From Microbacterium halotolerans (GTDB lineage: Bacteria > Actinomycetota > Actinomycetes > Actinomycetales > Microbacteriaceae), in contig NZ_QVLP01000018.1 of the NCBI RefSeq assembly GCF_003569805.1, positions 62,001 to 126,000 of the forward strand: a stretch of 64,000 nt of DNA, written 5' to 3'. Positions 8,725 to 16,375 of the stretch are shown one piece after another (the first letter of the stretch is position 1; each line of letters begins with the position of its first letter). The notes under the pieces were generated by a model. It saw only the letters and a list, made by a program, of their open reading frames with translations. It was not told the origin of the DNA and did no database searches. A program made the position numbers and the translations under genes.

Positions 8725-9579
8725 ATGTCGAACGACCAGGAGACCGTCAGCAGTGCCTCGTACAGAGACCTGCGTGCGCGCGGGGTCACGCGCGCCGACA
8801 TCACTCTGGCGATTCGGGCAGGTCTCCTGATCCGGGCACGCCGCGATGTGTATGTCAGCAGCGCGGCATCCAAGGCGGTGGTGAGCGCGGCACGGGTCGG
8901 CGGAAGGCTCGACAGTATCTCGCTCATGCACGAACTGGGGATATTCGTACTCGATCGAGGTGCTGATCTGCACGTTCAGGTTCCCACGCACAGGTCGCGC
9001 CTGCGTTCGCCGATGTCTCGGGCGGTTCGGCTGGACGGGCGCACGCACCGCGTTGTCGTGCATTGGCGCGACGACGACGTCCAGAAGAACGCCCTGCACG
9101 CAGGACGCGTCCCCGCCTTGGCACAGGCGATCGTCGACCAACCGCCGCGCGCTGCCATCGCGACGATCGACAGCGCGCTCCACTCAGGGCTGATCGCGGA
9201 GCATGAGTTGGACAGAGTGTTCGACATCGTACCTTTGCGCCTGCACAAGTTGCGGAACCTCGTCGACGGGCGGGCGGAATCGGGCCCGGAGACGCTGGCG
9301 AGGTTGATCGCGCGCTCGTTCGGGGTGCCCGTCGAGCTCCAGGTCACCGTGGACGGTGTAGGCCGCGCCGATCTCCTCGTCGACGGGTGGATCATCGTAG
9401 AGTGCGATAGCAGACAGTTCCACGGTGGCTGGGAGCAGCAGGAACGTGATCGTAGCCGTGACATGGGGTACGCGGCGCACGGCTACACGCCTATCCGTCC
9501 CACGGCCAATCTGCTCTGCACCCGGCCGGACATCTTCCGGGGTGCGCTGGCCGGCCTGCTACGACGAGGCCGTGCATAA
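8725..9579 (+). CDS. AbiEi-antitoxin-like / DUF559 (Vsr-like) nuclease-domain protein
   Basis: A 284-residue protein. The N-terminus (YRDLRARGVTRADITLAIRAG, then LLIRARRDVYV) is a winged-helix of the kind found in AbiEi-type antitoxins. The C-terminus (GRADLLVDGWIIVECDSRQFHG) has the D-(x)n-ExD arrangement of DUF559/Vsr-like PD-(D/E)XK nucleases. Such proteins are common in actinobacteria; their role is not established. The start at 8725 precedes the winged-helix; its translation signal is weak. The TAA stop (9577-9579) lies inside palindromic element E3, and E2 sits ~120 nt upstream, so the gene is bracketed by the elements. No toxin partner is adjacent. Confidence 0.75.
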   Translation: MSNDQETVSSASYRDLRARGVTRADITLAIRAGLLIRARRDVYVSSAASKAVVSAARVGGRLDSISLMHELGIFVLDRGADLHVQVPTHRSRLRSPMSRAVRLDGRTHRVVVHWRDDDVQKNALHAGRVPALAQAIVDQPPRAAIATIDSALHSGLIAEHELDRVFDIVPLRLHKLRNLVDGRAESGPETLARLIARSFGVPVELQVTVDGVGRADLLVDGWIIVECDSRQFHGGWEQQERDRSRDMGYAAHGYTPIRPTANLLCTRPDIFRGALAGLLRRGRA

Positions 9580-9668
9580 CGCAGTTGATCCCGAGCGCGG
9601 ATTGGCTGCTGGCCTGTAGCCGCATGGCAACGACGGCGGCAACGCTCGGATCGACTGCGTTGTGTCTG
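9571..9668. repeat. Palindromic intergenic element E3 (98 bp), family A
   Basis: A degenerate left arm (ATAACGCAGTTGATC) pairs with the right arm GATCGACTGCGTTGTGTC. The stem extends inward through CCGAGCG/CGCTCGG. The left arm supplies the stop codon of the upstream gene. Confidence 0.75.
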
Positions 9669-9752
9669 CGTGCCAAGGGGAGCGAGATCCCGTCGTCGAA
9701 GGCAGAGGTGCTCGGACAGGTTGACCACGGATGATGCCGAGAACGGGCCGTC

Positions 9753-9850
9753 GCGACACAACGCAGTCGTTCTGAGCCGCGGACGAAGGAGAAGGCCGCC
9801 ATCGTCCGGATGGTTGACGTGAGGGCAGGAGATTGACTGCGTTGCGTCGC
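9753..9850. repeat. Palindromic intergenic element E4 (98 bp), family A
   Basis: Left arm GCGACACAACGCAGTC and right arm GACTGCGTTGCGTCGC (one mismatch). It sits 12 nt beyond the stop end of the convergent LLM gene. The 84 bp between E3 and E4 (9669-9752) show no gene. Confidence 0.85.
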
Positions 9851-9862
9851 GGTTCTTGCCGG

Positions 9863-10795
9863 TCAGCGTGGGAGCTGCGGCAGGATCTCCTCGCCGAGGT
9901 AGGCGAGGTGGTCGAGATCGGTCATGTCGATCATCTGGAAGTAGATGCGCTCGGCTCCGTACTCGATCAGCGTGCCGACGCGGTCGACGATCTCGCTCGC
10001 GGAGCCGCAGAACGTGTAGTCGGCGCGGAAGTCGTCGAGATCGACGCCGGTGTTCTCAGCGCGGCGGCGCACATCCTGCTCTGTGGCGCCGGCGAGGGTG
10101 GTCAGGCCGACGGTGCGCTTGAGGGTGGCGGGGTCGCGGTCGATCTCCTCGCATGCGCGGACCACGTTCTGCAGTCGCTCGGCGGTCACGTCCTCCGTCT
10201 GGAACACGATGTTGAACTCGCTGGCGTACTTCGCCGCCAGCGCGGGTGTGCGCTTGGGGCCGGGACCGCCCACGATCAGCGGGATCGGCTGCTGCACCGG
10301 CTTCGGCAGCGCGGGGGAGTCGTCGAGCCGGTAGTGGCGTCCCTCGAAGGAGTACGTCTCACCGTGCGGCGTGCCCCACAGGCCCGTGACGATCTCCAGC
10401 TGCTCTTCCAGGTGCGAGAATCGCTTGGCGGGGAACGGGATGCCGTACGCCGCGTGCTCCGCTTCGAACCATCCGGTGCCCAGACCGAGTTCGACGCGAC
10501 CGCCCGACATCTGATCGACCTGCGCGACCTGCAGCGCGAGCAGCCCAGGCAGGCGATAGGTCACCGACGACACCAGCGTGCCGAGTCGGATGGTGCTGGT
10601 CTCGCGCGCCAGGCCGGCGAGCGTCGTCCAGGCATCGGTCGGGCCGGGCAGGCCGTCGAAGAAGTCACCCATCTTCAGAAAATGATCGGAGCGGAAGAAT
10701 CCGGTGAAGCCGTGCCGCTCAGCGGCCTGAGCGAAGGCGAGCTGGGTGTCGTACGTGGCGCCCTGCTGGGGCTCGGTGAAAACGCAGTACTCCAT
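9863..10795 (-). CDS. LLM-class (luciferase-like) F420-type oxidoreductase
   Basis: A 310-residue TIM-barrel oxidoreductase. MEYCVFTEPQ... with FFRSDHFLKMGDF, IRLGTLVSSVTYRLPGLLA, QMSGGRVELGLGTGWFEAEH and IPLIVGGPGPKRT are hallmarks of the F420-dependent branch of the luciferase-like family. It probably reduces or oxidises an unknown substrate using F420H2 (or FMN). The ATG is 5 nt after the TGA of the upstream methyltransferase gene, so the two form a coupled operon. It is convergent with the AbiEi/DUF559-type gene across elements E3 and E4. Confidence 0.85.
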   Translation of the reverse strand: MEYCVFTEPQQGATYDTQLAFAQAAERHGFTGFFRSDHFLKMGDFFDGLPGPTDAWTTLAGLARETSTIRLGTLVSSVTYRLPGLLALQVAQVDQMSGGRVELGLGTGWFEAEHAAYGIPFPAKRFSHLEEQLEIVTGLWGTPHGETYSFEGRHYRLDDSPALPKPVQQPIPLIVGGPGPKRTPALAAKYASEFNIVFQTEDVTAERLQNVVRACEEIDRDPATLKRTVGLTTLAGATEQDVRRRAENTGVDLDDFRADYTFCGSASEIVDRVGTLIEYGAERIYFQMIDMTDLDHLAYLGEEILPQLPR

Positions 10796-10800
10796 GGTGC

Positions 10801-11994
10801 TCAGTCTTGCACCCGATCGGCCAGCACGGCCACGCGCTTCCCGTCGATGCGGGTCAGAATGAGGGTCGCCGCCTCGTCGCCTCGCAGACCGAGCTTCCGC
10901 CGCAGCACGGCGGGATCGATGTCGACCCCGCGCTTCTTGATCTCGAGCGTGCCGATGCCGCGGGAGCGCAGCGCCTTGCCGAGGTGCTTGACGTCGGCTG
11001 GCAGCGTTTCGCGCACGCGGAACGACGACACGAACGGGCTCGTCGCGGCAGCATCGCCGGTGAGATAGGCGATTCCGGATGCCACAGGGCCGGCCTTCAG
11101 CGCGCGCGCCACGTCGCCGATGAGGCGGGCCCGGATGACGGCGCCCTCCGGCTCGTGCACGTACGCTCCCAGTTCGCGAACAGGCTCGTCCTCGGTGTCT
11201 GTCTGGGCGGTGAGCTCGTGGGCGCTGTCGCCGCGCAGCACGAGTGCGGACCTGCCGACGCCCTCCCGTGCGAGCGCTCCGGTCCAGACGACGAGCTCGA
11301 CAGTCGAACCGTCGACGCTGATCCACTGGGCCTCGCAGTCTTCGGGAAGCGCGTCCCGATCATGTGCGGGGCCGAGCTTCACGCCGGCAGGCATGCGCGA
11401 GGCGAGGTCGAAGGTCCAATCCAGCGGCGGCGAGTACGCGTCGGCGCCCACGCGCTGCGTCTCGGTGCGGCCACCGGTTCGGCGCGCAGGATCGAGCCAC
11501 ACGGCGTCGACCCCTGCGAGGTCTGCGCCCTCCGCCGTGCCGTGCGAGACGGCGCACTCCGGACGGAACGCCGCCAGGTTGAACGCGGCGATGGCCGCCG
11601 TCACCTCGTCGGCGTCGACCGAGTGCACGCGCATGCCGAGGCCGGCGAATGCGAGCGAGTCGCCGCCGATGCCGCAGCCGAGATCTGCGACCGATACGAT
11701 CCCGGCACGCCGCATCCGTTCCGCGTGCCGCATTGCGACGCTCAGGCGCGTGGCCTGTTCGAGCCCAGCACGTGTGAACAGCATCCGGTTCGCCATGTCT
11801 CCGAACTTCGCGCCCGCCCGCACGCGCAGTCGCGCCTGGCCGACGACGGCAGAGACGAGGCCGGGGGAGTGCCCTGCCGCGCGGAGTCGGGAGACCGAGC
11901 GCGCCACGTCGGACGCCGTCTCCACCGGGTCGAGCGAATCGAGGAGATTGAGCCCCTCGCGCGTGAGGAGAGCATCGAGCTCCGCCTGTTCCAT
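10801..11994 (-). CDS. Class I SAM-dependent methyltransferase with THUMP-like C-terminal domain
   Basis: A 397-residue protein with SAM motif I VADLGCGIGGDSLAFAGLG near residues 121-139, a downstream acidic motif VHSVDADEVT, and VDAVWLDPARRTGG in the catalytic position. The C-terminal half (KHLGKALRSRGIGTLEIKKR) resembles the THUMP-like domain found in actinobacterial members. An RNA (rRNA or tRNA) substrate is inferred from the domain type. The ATG follows a TAGAAT -10 box by 6 nt. It is the first gene of an operon with the LLM oxidoreductase. Confidence 0.82.
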   Translation of the reverse strand: MEQAELDALLTREGLNLLDSLDPVETASDVARSVSRLRAAGHSPGLVSAVVGQARLRVRAGAKFGDMANRMLFTRAGLEQATRLSVAMRHAERMRRAGIVSVADLGCGIGGDSLAFAGLGMRVHSVDADEVTAAIAAFNLAAFRPECAVSHGTAEGADLAGVDAVWLDPARRTGGRTETQRVGADAYSPPLDWTFDLASRMPAGVKLGPAHDRDALPEDCEAQWISVDGSTVELVVWTGALAREGVGRSALVLRGDSAHELTAQTDTEDEPVRELGAYVHEPEGAVIRARLIGDVARALKAGPVASGIAYLTGDAAATSPFVSSFRVRETLPADVKHLGKALRSRGIGTLEIKKRGVDIDPAVLRRKLGLRGDEAATLILTRIDGKRVAVLADRVQD

Positions 11995-12000
11995 TCGAGA

Positions 12001-12006
12001 ATTCTA
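12001..12006 (-). promoter_or_regulatory. -10 box TAGAAT of the methyltransferase leaderless promoter
   Basis: On the minus strand TAGAAT ends 6 nt before the ATG at 11994. Confidence 0.5.
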
Positions 12007-12030
12007 CGGGCGCGATCCGAATCGGACGCG

Positions 12031-12483
12031 CTAAGCGGCCGCGCCGACGCGGGAACGCTGTGGTCGGCCAGGGCGGGGGAGGGCGCGCGCAGAGTTCCCG
12101 ACGCGCTGCAGGCAGTGGGTGCGGTAGATCTCGACCAGTTCGACCGTGACGCCGAGATCGTCGGCGATGGCATGGGCGTCGGCATCGACACGTTCCAGCC
12201 GAGCATACGCGTCGGTGTCGATCAGGAGTCGCGCAGCGAAGACGTCGGCCTGTCGCTCGCGGGCGCGAGCCGTGTCGCTCGGCGCGTCATCGCCGCACGG
12301 ATGCGCGTAGTGCACGTGACCGAGTTCGTGCGCGAGCACGCTGCGCTCCTCGGAGGGGGTGAGACGGGAATCGAGGTAGATGCGACGCAGATCCGGCACA
12401 TAGCAGCCCAGGAGATCGTCGGGGAGCGTTGCTGAGGTGACGGCGACGCCGTGGTCGGCTGCGAGCCTGAGCAGTTCCTTCAC
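12031..12483 (-). CDS. ImmA/IrrE-family metallopeptidase
   Basis: A 150-residue zinc peptidase with HELGH at residues 52-56 inside a typical EERSVLAHELGHVHYAHP helix. In characterised members (ImmA of ICEBs1, IrrE/DdrO of Deinococcus) the peptidase cleaves a partner HTH repressor. Here the HTH gene lies immediately upstream, with 9 nt between. The start is GTG, preceded by a strong GGAGGG ribosome-binding site that overlaps the upstream stop region, so the pair is coupled. The likely substrate is one or both neighbouring repressors; this is inference. Confidence 0.85.
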   Translation of the reverse strand: MKELLRLAADHGVAVTSATLPDDLLGCYVPDLRRIYLDSRLTPSEERSVLAHELGHVHYAHPCGDDAPSDTARARERQADVFAARLLIDTDAYARLERVDADAHAIADDLGVTVELVEIYRTHCLQRVGNSARALPRPGRPQRSRVGAAA

Positions 12484-12492
12484 CGAGCCCTC

Positions 12493-12855
12493 CTATTCAG
12501 CCGATTCGACCTCGCTCTTGCGGCGCCCCTTCTTCGCTGCGAGGGGCATGGGGCCATTCTCGGGGAGGCCTCCGACATCGGCGGGCCGAGTGTCCGGCCC
12601 GCCGAGCTCATCGCGCAGTCGATCGTATGCGGCGTCGATTATCGCACCAGGATCGGCCCCGATGATCTCGCATGCCTCGCAGAGCACCGTCATCGGCAGC
12701 TCAGTCTTGCCGTTGAGCCACTTGTTCAGAGCCGAAGCCGAGCGACCCGCCTGCGCGGCGACGTGCTTCGCCGTGAACCCACGGGCGGTGATCTTCCCCT
12801 TGAGCTCGAGGCCCACATACTGGGAGAAGACAGCGGCTCTCTCGCGGATATCCAT
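12493..12855 (-). CDS. HTH (Xre/Cro-CI-like) repressor A, partner of the ImmA peptidase
   Basis: A 120-residue protein with an HTH spanning ~residues 25-50 (GFTAKHVAAQAGRSASALNKWLNG) and then LCEACEIIGADPGAIIDAAYDRLRDEL. It is closely similar to the gene 156 nt upstream: same length, same IRxRAxxFSxxVGxELKG start, same SAE end. The C-terminal ~35 residues are divergent and probably disordered, a plausible cleavage or linker region. It has a leaderless promoter and is co-transcribed with the ImmA gene. Confidence 0.78.
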   Translation of the reverse strand: MDIRERAAVFSQYVGLELKGKITARGFTAKHVAAQAGRSASALNKWLNGKTELPMTVLCEACEIIGADPGAIIDAAYDRLRDELGGPDTRPADVGGLPENGPMPLAAKKGRRKSEVESAE

Positions 12856-12861
12856 GTCGAC

Positions 12862-12890
12862 ACTCTAAGGTCCGGAATGAGCAAGGGCAA
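12862..12890 (-). promoter_or_regulatory. Promoter of repressor A: TTGCCC-17-TAGAGT
   Basis: Reading the minus strand, -35 TTGCCC (12890-12885), 17-nt spacer, -10 TAGAGT (12867-12862), then 6 nt to the ATG. It matches the promoter of repressor B almost position for position. Confidence 0.65.
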
Positions 12891-13011
12891 TGTCGGCAGG
12901 GGTCATCCGGCGGATCGCCTCAGCGCTCGGGCCGTCGGCTCCGAAAGCTCGCTTCTGTCGGGGCTGACGGAGTGCGCGGCGCTCTCGTTGGGCGAGCGGT
13001 CGTCGAAGCCG

Positions 13012-13374
13012 CTACTCGGCGGAGTCCATCTCGGTGCTATGACGCTCTCCGCCGTCCGACGTGAGAGGGGTCGCGGTGCCACGAGCGCCGACGCCCTCGT
13101 CTAAGGCGGAGCTTCTGCAGTCGAGGTCGGCACGCAGTCGATCGTACGCGGCGTCGACGACATCACCCGGTTCGATGCCGATGATCTCGCAGGCCTCGAA
13201 CAGCGCGGCGAGCGGAAGCTCGACGTGGCCGTTGAGCCAGTTGCTCAGCGCCGACGGGGATCTCCGAGCCCTCTCGGCGACAGCTTTCGCCGTGAAACCA
13301 CGGGCGACGATCCTGCCCTTCAGCTCCCAGCCGACGAGTCTTGAGAAGATGCCGGCCCTGCCGCGAATGTTCAT
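13012..13374 (-). CDS. HTH (Xre/Cro-CI-like) repressor B, paralogue of repressor A
   Basis: A 120-residue protein whose first ~85 residues align without gaps to repressor A: MNIRGRAGIFSRLVGWELKG, then GFTAKAVAERARRSPSALSNWLNG as the HTH, and FEACEIIGIEPGDVVDAAYDRLR. The tail has diverged but keeps the DSAE ending. Gene and promoter were duplicated together. Repressor B lacks its own ImmA gene. The duplicates may bind the same operator or serve as alternative cleavage substrates. Confidence 0.75.
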   Translation of the reverse strand: MNIRGRAGIFSRLVGWELKGRIVARGFTAKAVAERARRSPSALSNWLNGHVELPLAALFEACEIIGIEPGDVVDAAYDRLRADLDCRSSALDEGVGARGTATPLTSDGGERHSTEMDSAE

Positions 13375-13380
13375 GCGGAC

Positions 13381-13409
13381 ACTCTAAAGCGCAATATGAG
13401 CATTAGCAA
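13381..13409 (-). promoter_or_regulatory. Promoter of repressor B: TTGCTA-17-TAGAGT
   Basis: On the minus strand, -35 TTGCTA (13409-13404), 17-nt spacer, -10 TAGAGT (13386-13381), 6 nt to the ATG. The strand-plus text ATGAGCATTAGCAATGTCG here and ATGAGCAAGGGCAATGTCG upstream of repressor A are shared, so this could include an operator. Confidence 0.65.
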
Positions 13410-13434
13410 TGTCGAAAACGATCATCCAGACCTC

Positions 13435-13464
13435 TTGACAGTTACTCAGCGAACTACGTAGATT
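13435..13464 (+). promoter_or_regulatory. Promoter of the mini-HTH gene: TTGACA-18-TAGATT
   Basis: Near-consensus -35 TTGACA (13435-13440), 18-nt spacer, -10 TAGATT (13459-13464), then 6 nt to the ATG: a strong leaderless promoter, divergent from repressor B. ATGAG-AAT words occur around both divergent starts. Confidence 0.7.
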
Positions 13465-13470
13465 CTTCAT

Positions 13471-13710
13471 ATGAGTAATCGTCACGCGATCGATGGGAGT
13501 GCGAGCGCAGTGGAAGCTGCCATCGAGCGATCAGGTCGATCGCGTCGGGCGATCTCGAACGAGACGGGAATTCCGTACGCGACTCTCAACCGCAAGCTGG
13601 CAGGGAGATCGGAGTTCACGTTCAGCGAGCTCTTCCTGATCTCGGAAGTGCTCGGGGTTCGCCCGTCACGGTTCGTCCCGCCGCGCTTGCCCACGGAGTC
13701 CCACTGCTGA
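13471..13710 (+). CDS. Small helix-turn-helix protein (79 aa)
   Basis: A single HTH with little else: SRRAISNETGIPYATLNRKLAG is the HTH and FTFSELFLISEVLGVRPSRFV the following helices, as in Xre/CI-type mini-repressors. It reads divergently from the duplicated repressors and has the best promoter in the window. A Cro-like role opposing the repressors, or control of the ABC operon starting 124 nt downstream, are both possible; neither is shown by the sequence. Confidence 0.7.
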   Translation: MSNRHAIDGSASAVEAAIERSGRSRRAISNETGIPYATLNRKLAGRSEFTFSELFLISEVLGVRPSRFVPPRLPTESHC

Positions 13711-13833
13711 GCCGAACGGCGCACGGTGCCACGTGCGCCGTTGACTGCGCGGGAATCAGCTGACCGGAACCGTCGCTGCGGTCGGCGCGAAGAAGTGTCC
13801 TGTCCCACCCCCCCCCCTGATGAAGAGAGACGC

Positions 13834-15411
13834 ATGTTCGATTCACACAGCACCAATCCGACGATGCCGAAGGGGAGAGGCGTGCGCCGTGCGGCAGCTG
13901 CCGCCAGCGTGGTCGCCGCCGCTCTCGTCCTGTCCGCGTGCGGCGGTGAAGCCGCGACGAACGACAGCGAGCAGACCCTTCGCTTCGGCCTCTCCGCCGA
14001 GCCGGCCGTGCCGATCGCCGGCATGAGCCAAGGCGGCGCCGTCTATCAGATGCAGGCGATGCTAAGCAGCGGACTGATGGCGTACGACGCGAAGGGGAAC
14101 CTTCAACCCGCGCTCGCCGAGTCCTTGGAGCAGCCCGACGACACGACCTACGTCTTCATGCTGCGGGAGGGGCTCGTGTTCAGCGACGGCAGCCCGCTCA
14201 CGGTGGGGAACGTCACCAAGACGCTCGAGTACTACCGCGATCCTGCCAACGGAACCAAGGTCGGCACGGGCTTGGCTGGTATCGAGTCGATCAGCGACGA
14301 CGGCGATCGCACGGTGACGGTGGAGCTCTCGGAGCCCGACTCGGCCTTCCTGCACTATCTCGCGATTCCCTTCGCGGGGATCCTGCCGGACGAAGCGCTC
14401 ACTCCCGGAGCGGAGAGCTGGGTCGGTGCCGGACCGTTCGAGCTCACCGACTTCCAATCGGGGGTGGGTGCCACGCTGAAGAAGAACGACGACTACTACG
14501 ATGCGGGCGCCGTCGATCTCGAGACGATCGAGGTCACGTTCTATCCGGACGGCGAGGCGCGCACGAACGCGCTGCTGAGCGGCGATGTCGACCTCATCGA
14601 GTACGTTCCCTGGGAGAACTTCGAGCGCATCGAGCAGGCCGATGGGTTCACCTTGGACGCGCAGCAGGGGCCCTTCCAATACGTGCAGTTCAACGTGACC
14701 GAAGATCGCCCGTTCGCCGACCCGCTCGTTCGGCAGGCTGTGGCGTTCGCGCTCGATCGGGACAACGCGGTGAAGGCCGCCTTCCAGAGCAATGGCGAGC
14801 CGCTCGCCGGACTCGCGATCGCGGAGAACGACCCTGCGTACGACCCGAACCTGTCCGCGATGTGGGAGCAGGACGTCGAGCATGCGAAGGACCTGCTGGC
14901 CGAGGCCGGGTATCCCGACGGATTCTCGGCGACGATGCTGACGACCTCACAGTATGCGTTCCTCCAAGACACGGCGCTGTCGGTGCAGCAGGATCTCGAA
15001 GCGATCGGCATCGACGTCACCCTCGACGCCCCCGACTGGTCCACGCGGGTGAGCAAGGGCAACGGCGGTGAGTACGATCTCGCGGTGTCGGGCGACACCG
15101 GAGTCGTCGCGGATGCCTCCTACCTGTTGAGCTGGGTGACCGGTGAGAAGACCTTCAACGTGAGCTGGGGGTACGAGAACGCGGAGCTCACCGACCTGAT
15201 AGACGAGGGCCTGCGTGCCACCGACGACGCGGCGAAGCACGACATCTATCAGCGGCTCGCCGAAATCTGGGTCGAGGAGGTGCCTATCGCAGCCATCGAC
15301 ACCCGCTCGCAGGCGTATGCATACCGCGACGGCGTCGAAGGCTTCGCCACGCTCCCCGGGATGCTCGTGTTCTACAGCGGATACTCGATCGCCGACACTT
15401 CGGTGGAGTGA
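13834..15411 (+). CDS. ABC transporter substrate-binding lipoprotein, peptide/nickel (family 5) type
   Basis: A 525-residue extracellular lipoprotein. The signal segment AAAASVVAAALVLSAC ends in lipobox LSAC with lipid-anchored C36. SBP_bac_5 hallmarks follow: QPALAESLEQPDDTTYVFMLREGLVFSDG near residues 90-118 and FADPLVRQAVAFALDRD around 300. It should deliver a peptide, opine or similar ligand to the permeases downstream. The ATG at 13834 is chosen because a GAAGAGAGA ribosome-binding site lies just upstream. It begins a five-gene operon plus a nitrilase and an aldolase. A run of ten C residues sits 16 nt before the start. Confidence 0.88.
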   Translation: MFDSHSTNPTMPKGRGVRRAAAAASVVAAALVLSACGGEAATNDSEQTLRFGLSAEPAVPIAGMSQGGAVYQMQAMLSSGLMAYDAKGNLQPALAESLEQPDDTTYVFMLREGLVFSDGSPLTVGNVTKTLEYYRDPANGTKVGTGLAGIESISDDGDRTVTVELSEPDSAFLHYLAIPFAGILPDEALTPGAESWVGAGPFELTDFQSGVGATLKKNDDYYDAGAVDLETIEVTFYPDGEARTNALLSGDVDLIEYVPWENFERIEQADGFTLDAQQGPFQYVQFNVTEDRPFADPLVRQAVAFALDRDNAVKAAFQSNGEPLAGLAIAENDPAYDPNLSAMWEQDVEHAKDLLAEAGYPDGFSATMLTTSQYAFLQDTALSVQQDLEAIGIDVTLDAPDWSTRVSKGNGGEYDLAVSGDTGVVADASYLLSWVTGEKTFNVSWGYENAELTDLIDEGLRATDDAAKHDIYQRLAEIWVEEVPIAAIDTRSQAYAYRDGVEGFATLPGMLVFYSGYSIADTSVE

Positions 15412-15421
15412 GGCTCATCTG

Positions 15422-16375
15422 ATGGCTTCATTCATTGTCAGGCGCTTGACGATGGCCGCGGGGCTGGTGCTCCTCGTTCTCACGCTCATCTTCGCGGCGC
15501 TTCAGTTTGTTCCGGGTGACCCCGCCGTATTGCTGCTGAGCACCGGCACCGGCGGCGCACCGTCCCCCGAGGCGGTCGAGAGGGTGCGTGAGCAGCTCGG
15601 TCTGAACCAGCCGCTGTTCGCGCAGTACGCGCAGTTCCTCGGCGGCGTCGTCACCGGTGATCTCGGCGAATCGTTTCGAACCCAGCAGTCCGTGCTGCAG
15701 GCGATCTCGGAGCGGCTGCCGCGAACGCTGCAGCTGGTGCTGCTCGGCACGGTGCTGTCGATCTGCATCGGTGTGCCACTGGGGGCCGTCGCCGCCGTGC
15801 GCGGCGGCTGGGCGGACACGGCCGTGACGGCGCTCAGCTCCATCGGCATGGCGCTGCCTGTGTTCGTCTTCGGCGCTGTGCTGATCCTCGTGTTCGCGAT
15901 CGCCCTGGGCTGGTTCCCCGCCGGCGGCTACGTGAACCCGTTGCACGACCCGGTGGGGGCGCTGGCGAGCATGATCCTCCCGGCCACAACCCTGGCTGTC
16001 GGATTCTCCGCACAGATCGCCCGGATGACCCGGTCGTCGGTCCTCGAGATGCGGGGGCAGGACTGGGTGCGTACGGCACGCTCGATCGGGCTCGCACCGC
16101 TCGTCGTGTTCCGCAAGCACGTGCTGCGCAACGCGCTGACTCCCGTGGTCACGGTCGTCGGCGTCGGGTTCGGCGTGCTGCTCGGCTCGACCGTGCTGGT
16201 CGAACGAGTCTTCAACTATCCGGGACTGTCCAGCCTGCTGATCGACGGAGTGACGAACCGCGACTATCCGGTCGTGCAGGGCATCGTCATCGTGATCGCA
16301 CTGATGTTCATCGGTATCAACATCGTCGTCGACCTCGTCTACGGCGTGCTCGACCCGAGAGTGAGGCGATCATGA
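15422..16375 (+). CDS. ABC transporter permease, DppB/OppB type
   Basis: A 317-residue inner-membrane permease with an N-terminal TM helix (MAAGLVLLVLTLIFAALQF), the periplasmic segment FVPGDPAVLLLSTG and VRGQLGLNQPL-like text typical of DppB, and about six TM helices. The cytoplasmic EAA-like loop MRGQDWVRTARSIGLAPLVVF contacts the ATPase. The start is 10 nt after the binding-protein stop. Its TGA overlaps the next ATG by 4 nt. Confidence 0.9.
   Translation: MASFIVRRLTMAAGLVLLVLTLIFAALQFVPGDPAVLLLSTGTGGAPSPEAVERVREQLGLNQPLFAQYAQFLGGVVTGDLGESFRTQQSVLQAISERLPRTLQLVLLGTVLSICIGVPLGAVAAVRGGWADTAVTALSSIGMALPVFVFGAVLILVFAIALGWFPAGGYVNPLHDPVGALASMILPATTLAVGFSAQIARMTRSSVLEMRGQDWVRTARSIGLAPLVVFRKHVLRNALTPVVTVVGVGFGVLLGSTVLVERVFNYPGLSSLLIDGVTNRDYPVVQGIVIVIALMFIGINIVVDLVYGVLDPRVRRS

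Noticed and set aside
7842..9850. Integron attC array, suggested by imperfect palindromes between small cassette-like genes (VOC, GNAT)
   Set aside because: The outer heptamers do not fit RYYYAAC/GTTRRRY, the GNAT gene is oriented opposite to its neighbours, and there is no integrase or attI in the window.
7842..9850. CRISPR array
   Set aside because: Arms alternate in orientation, are few, and are separated by whole genes; no cas genes are present.
12031..13710. Remnant prophage, suggested by the ImmA/repressor/Cro-like layout
   Set aside because: No integrase, excisionase, replication or structural phage genes are adjacent, and flanking genes are ordinary chromosomal genes.
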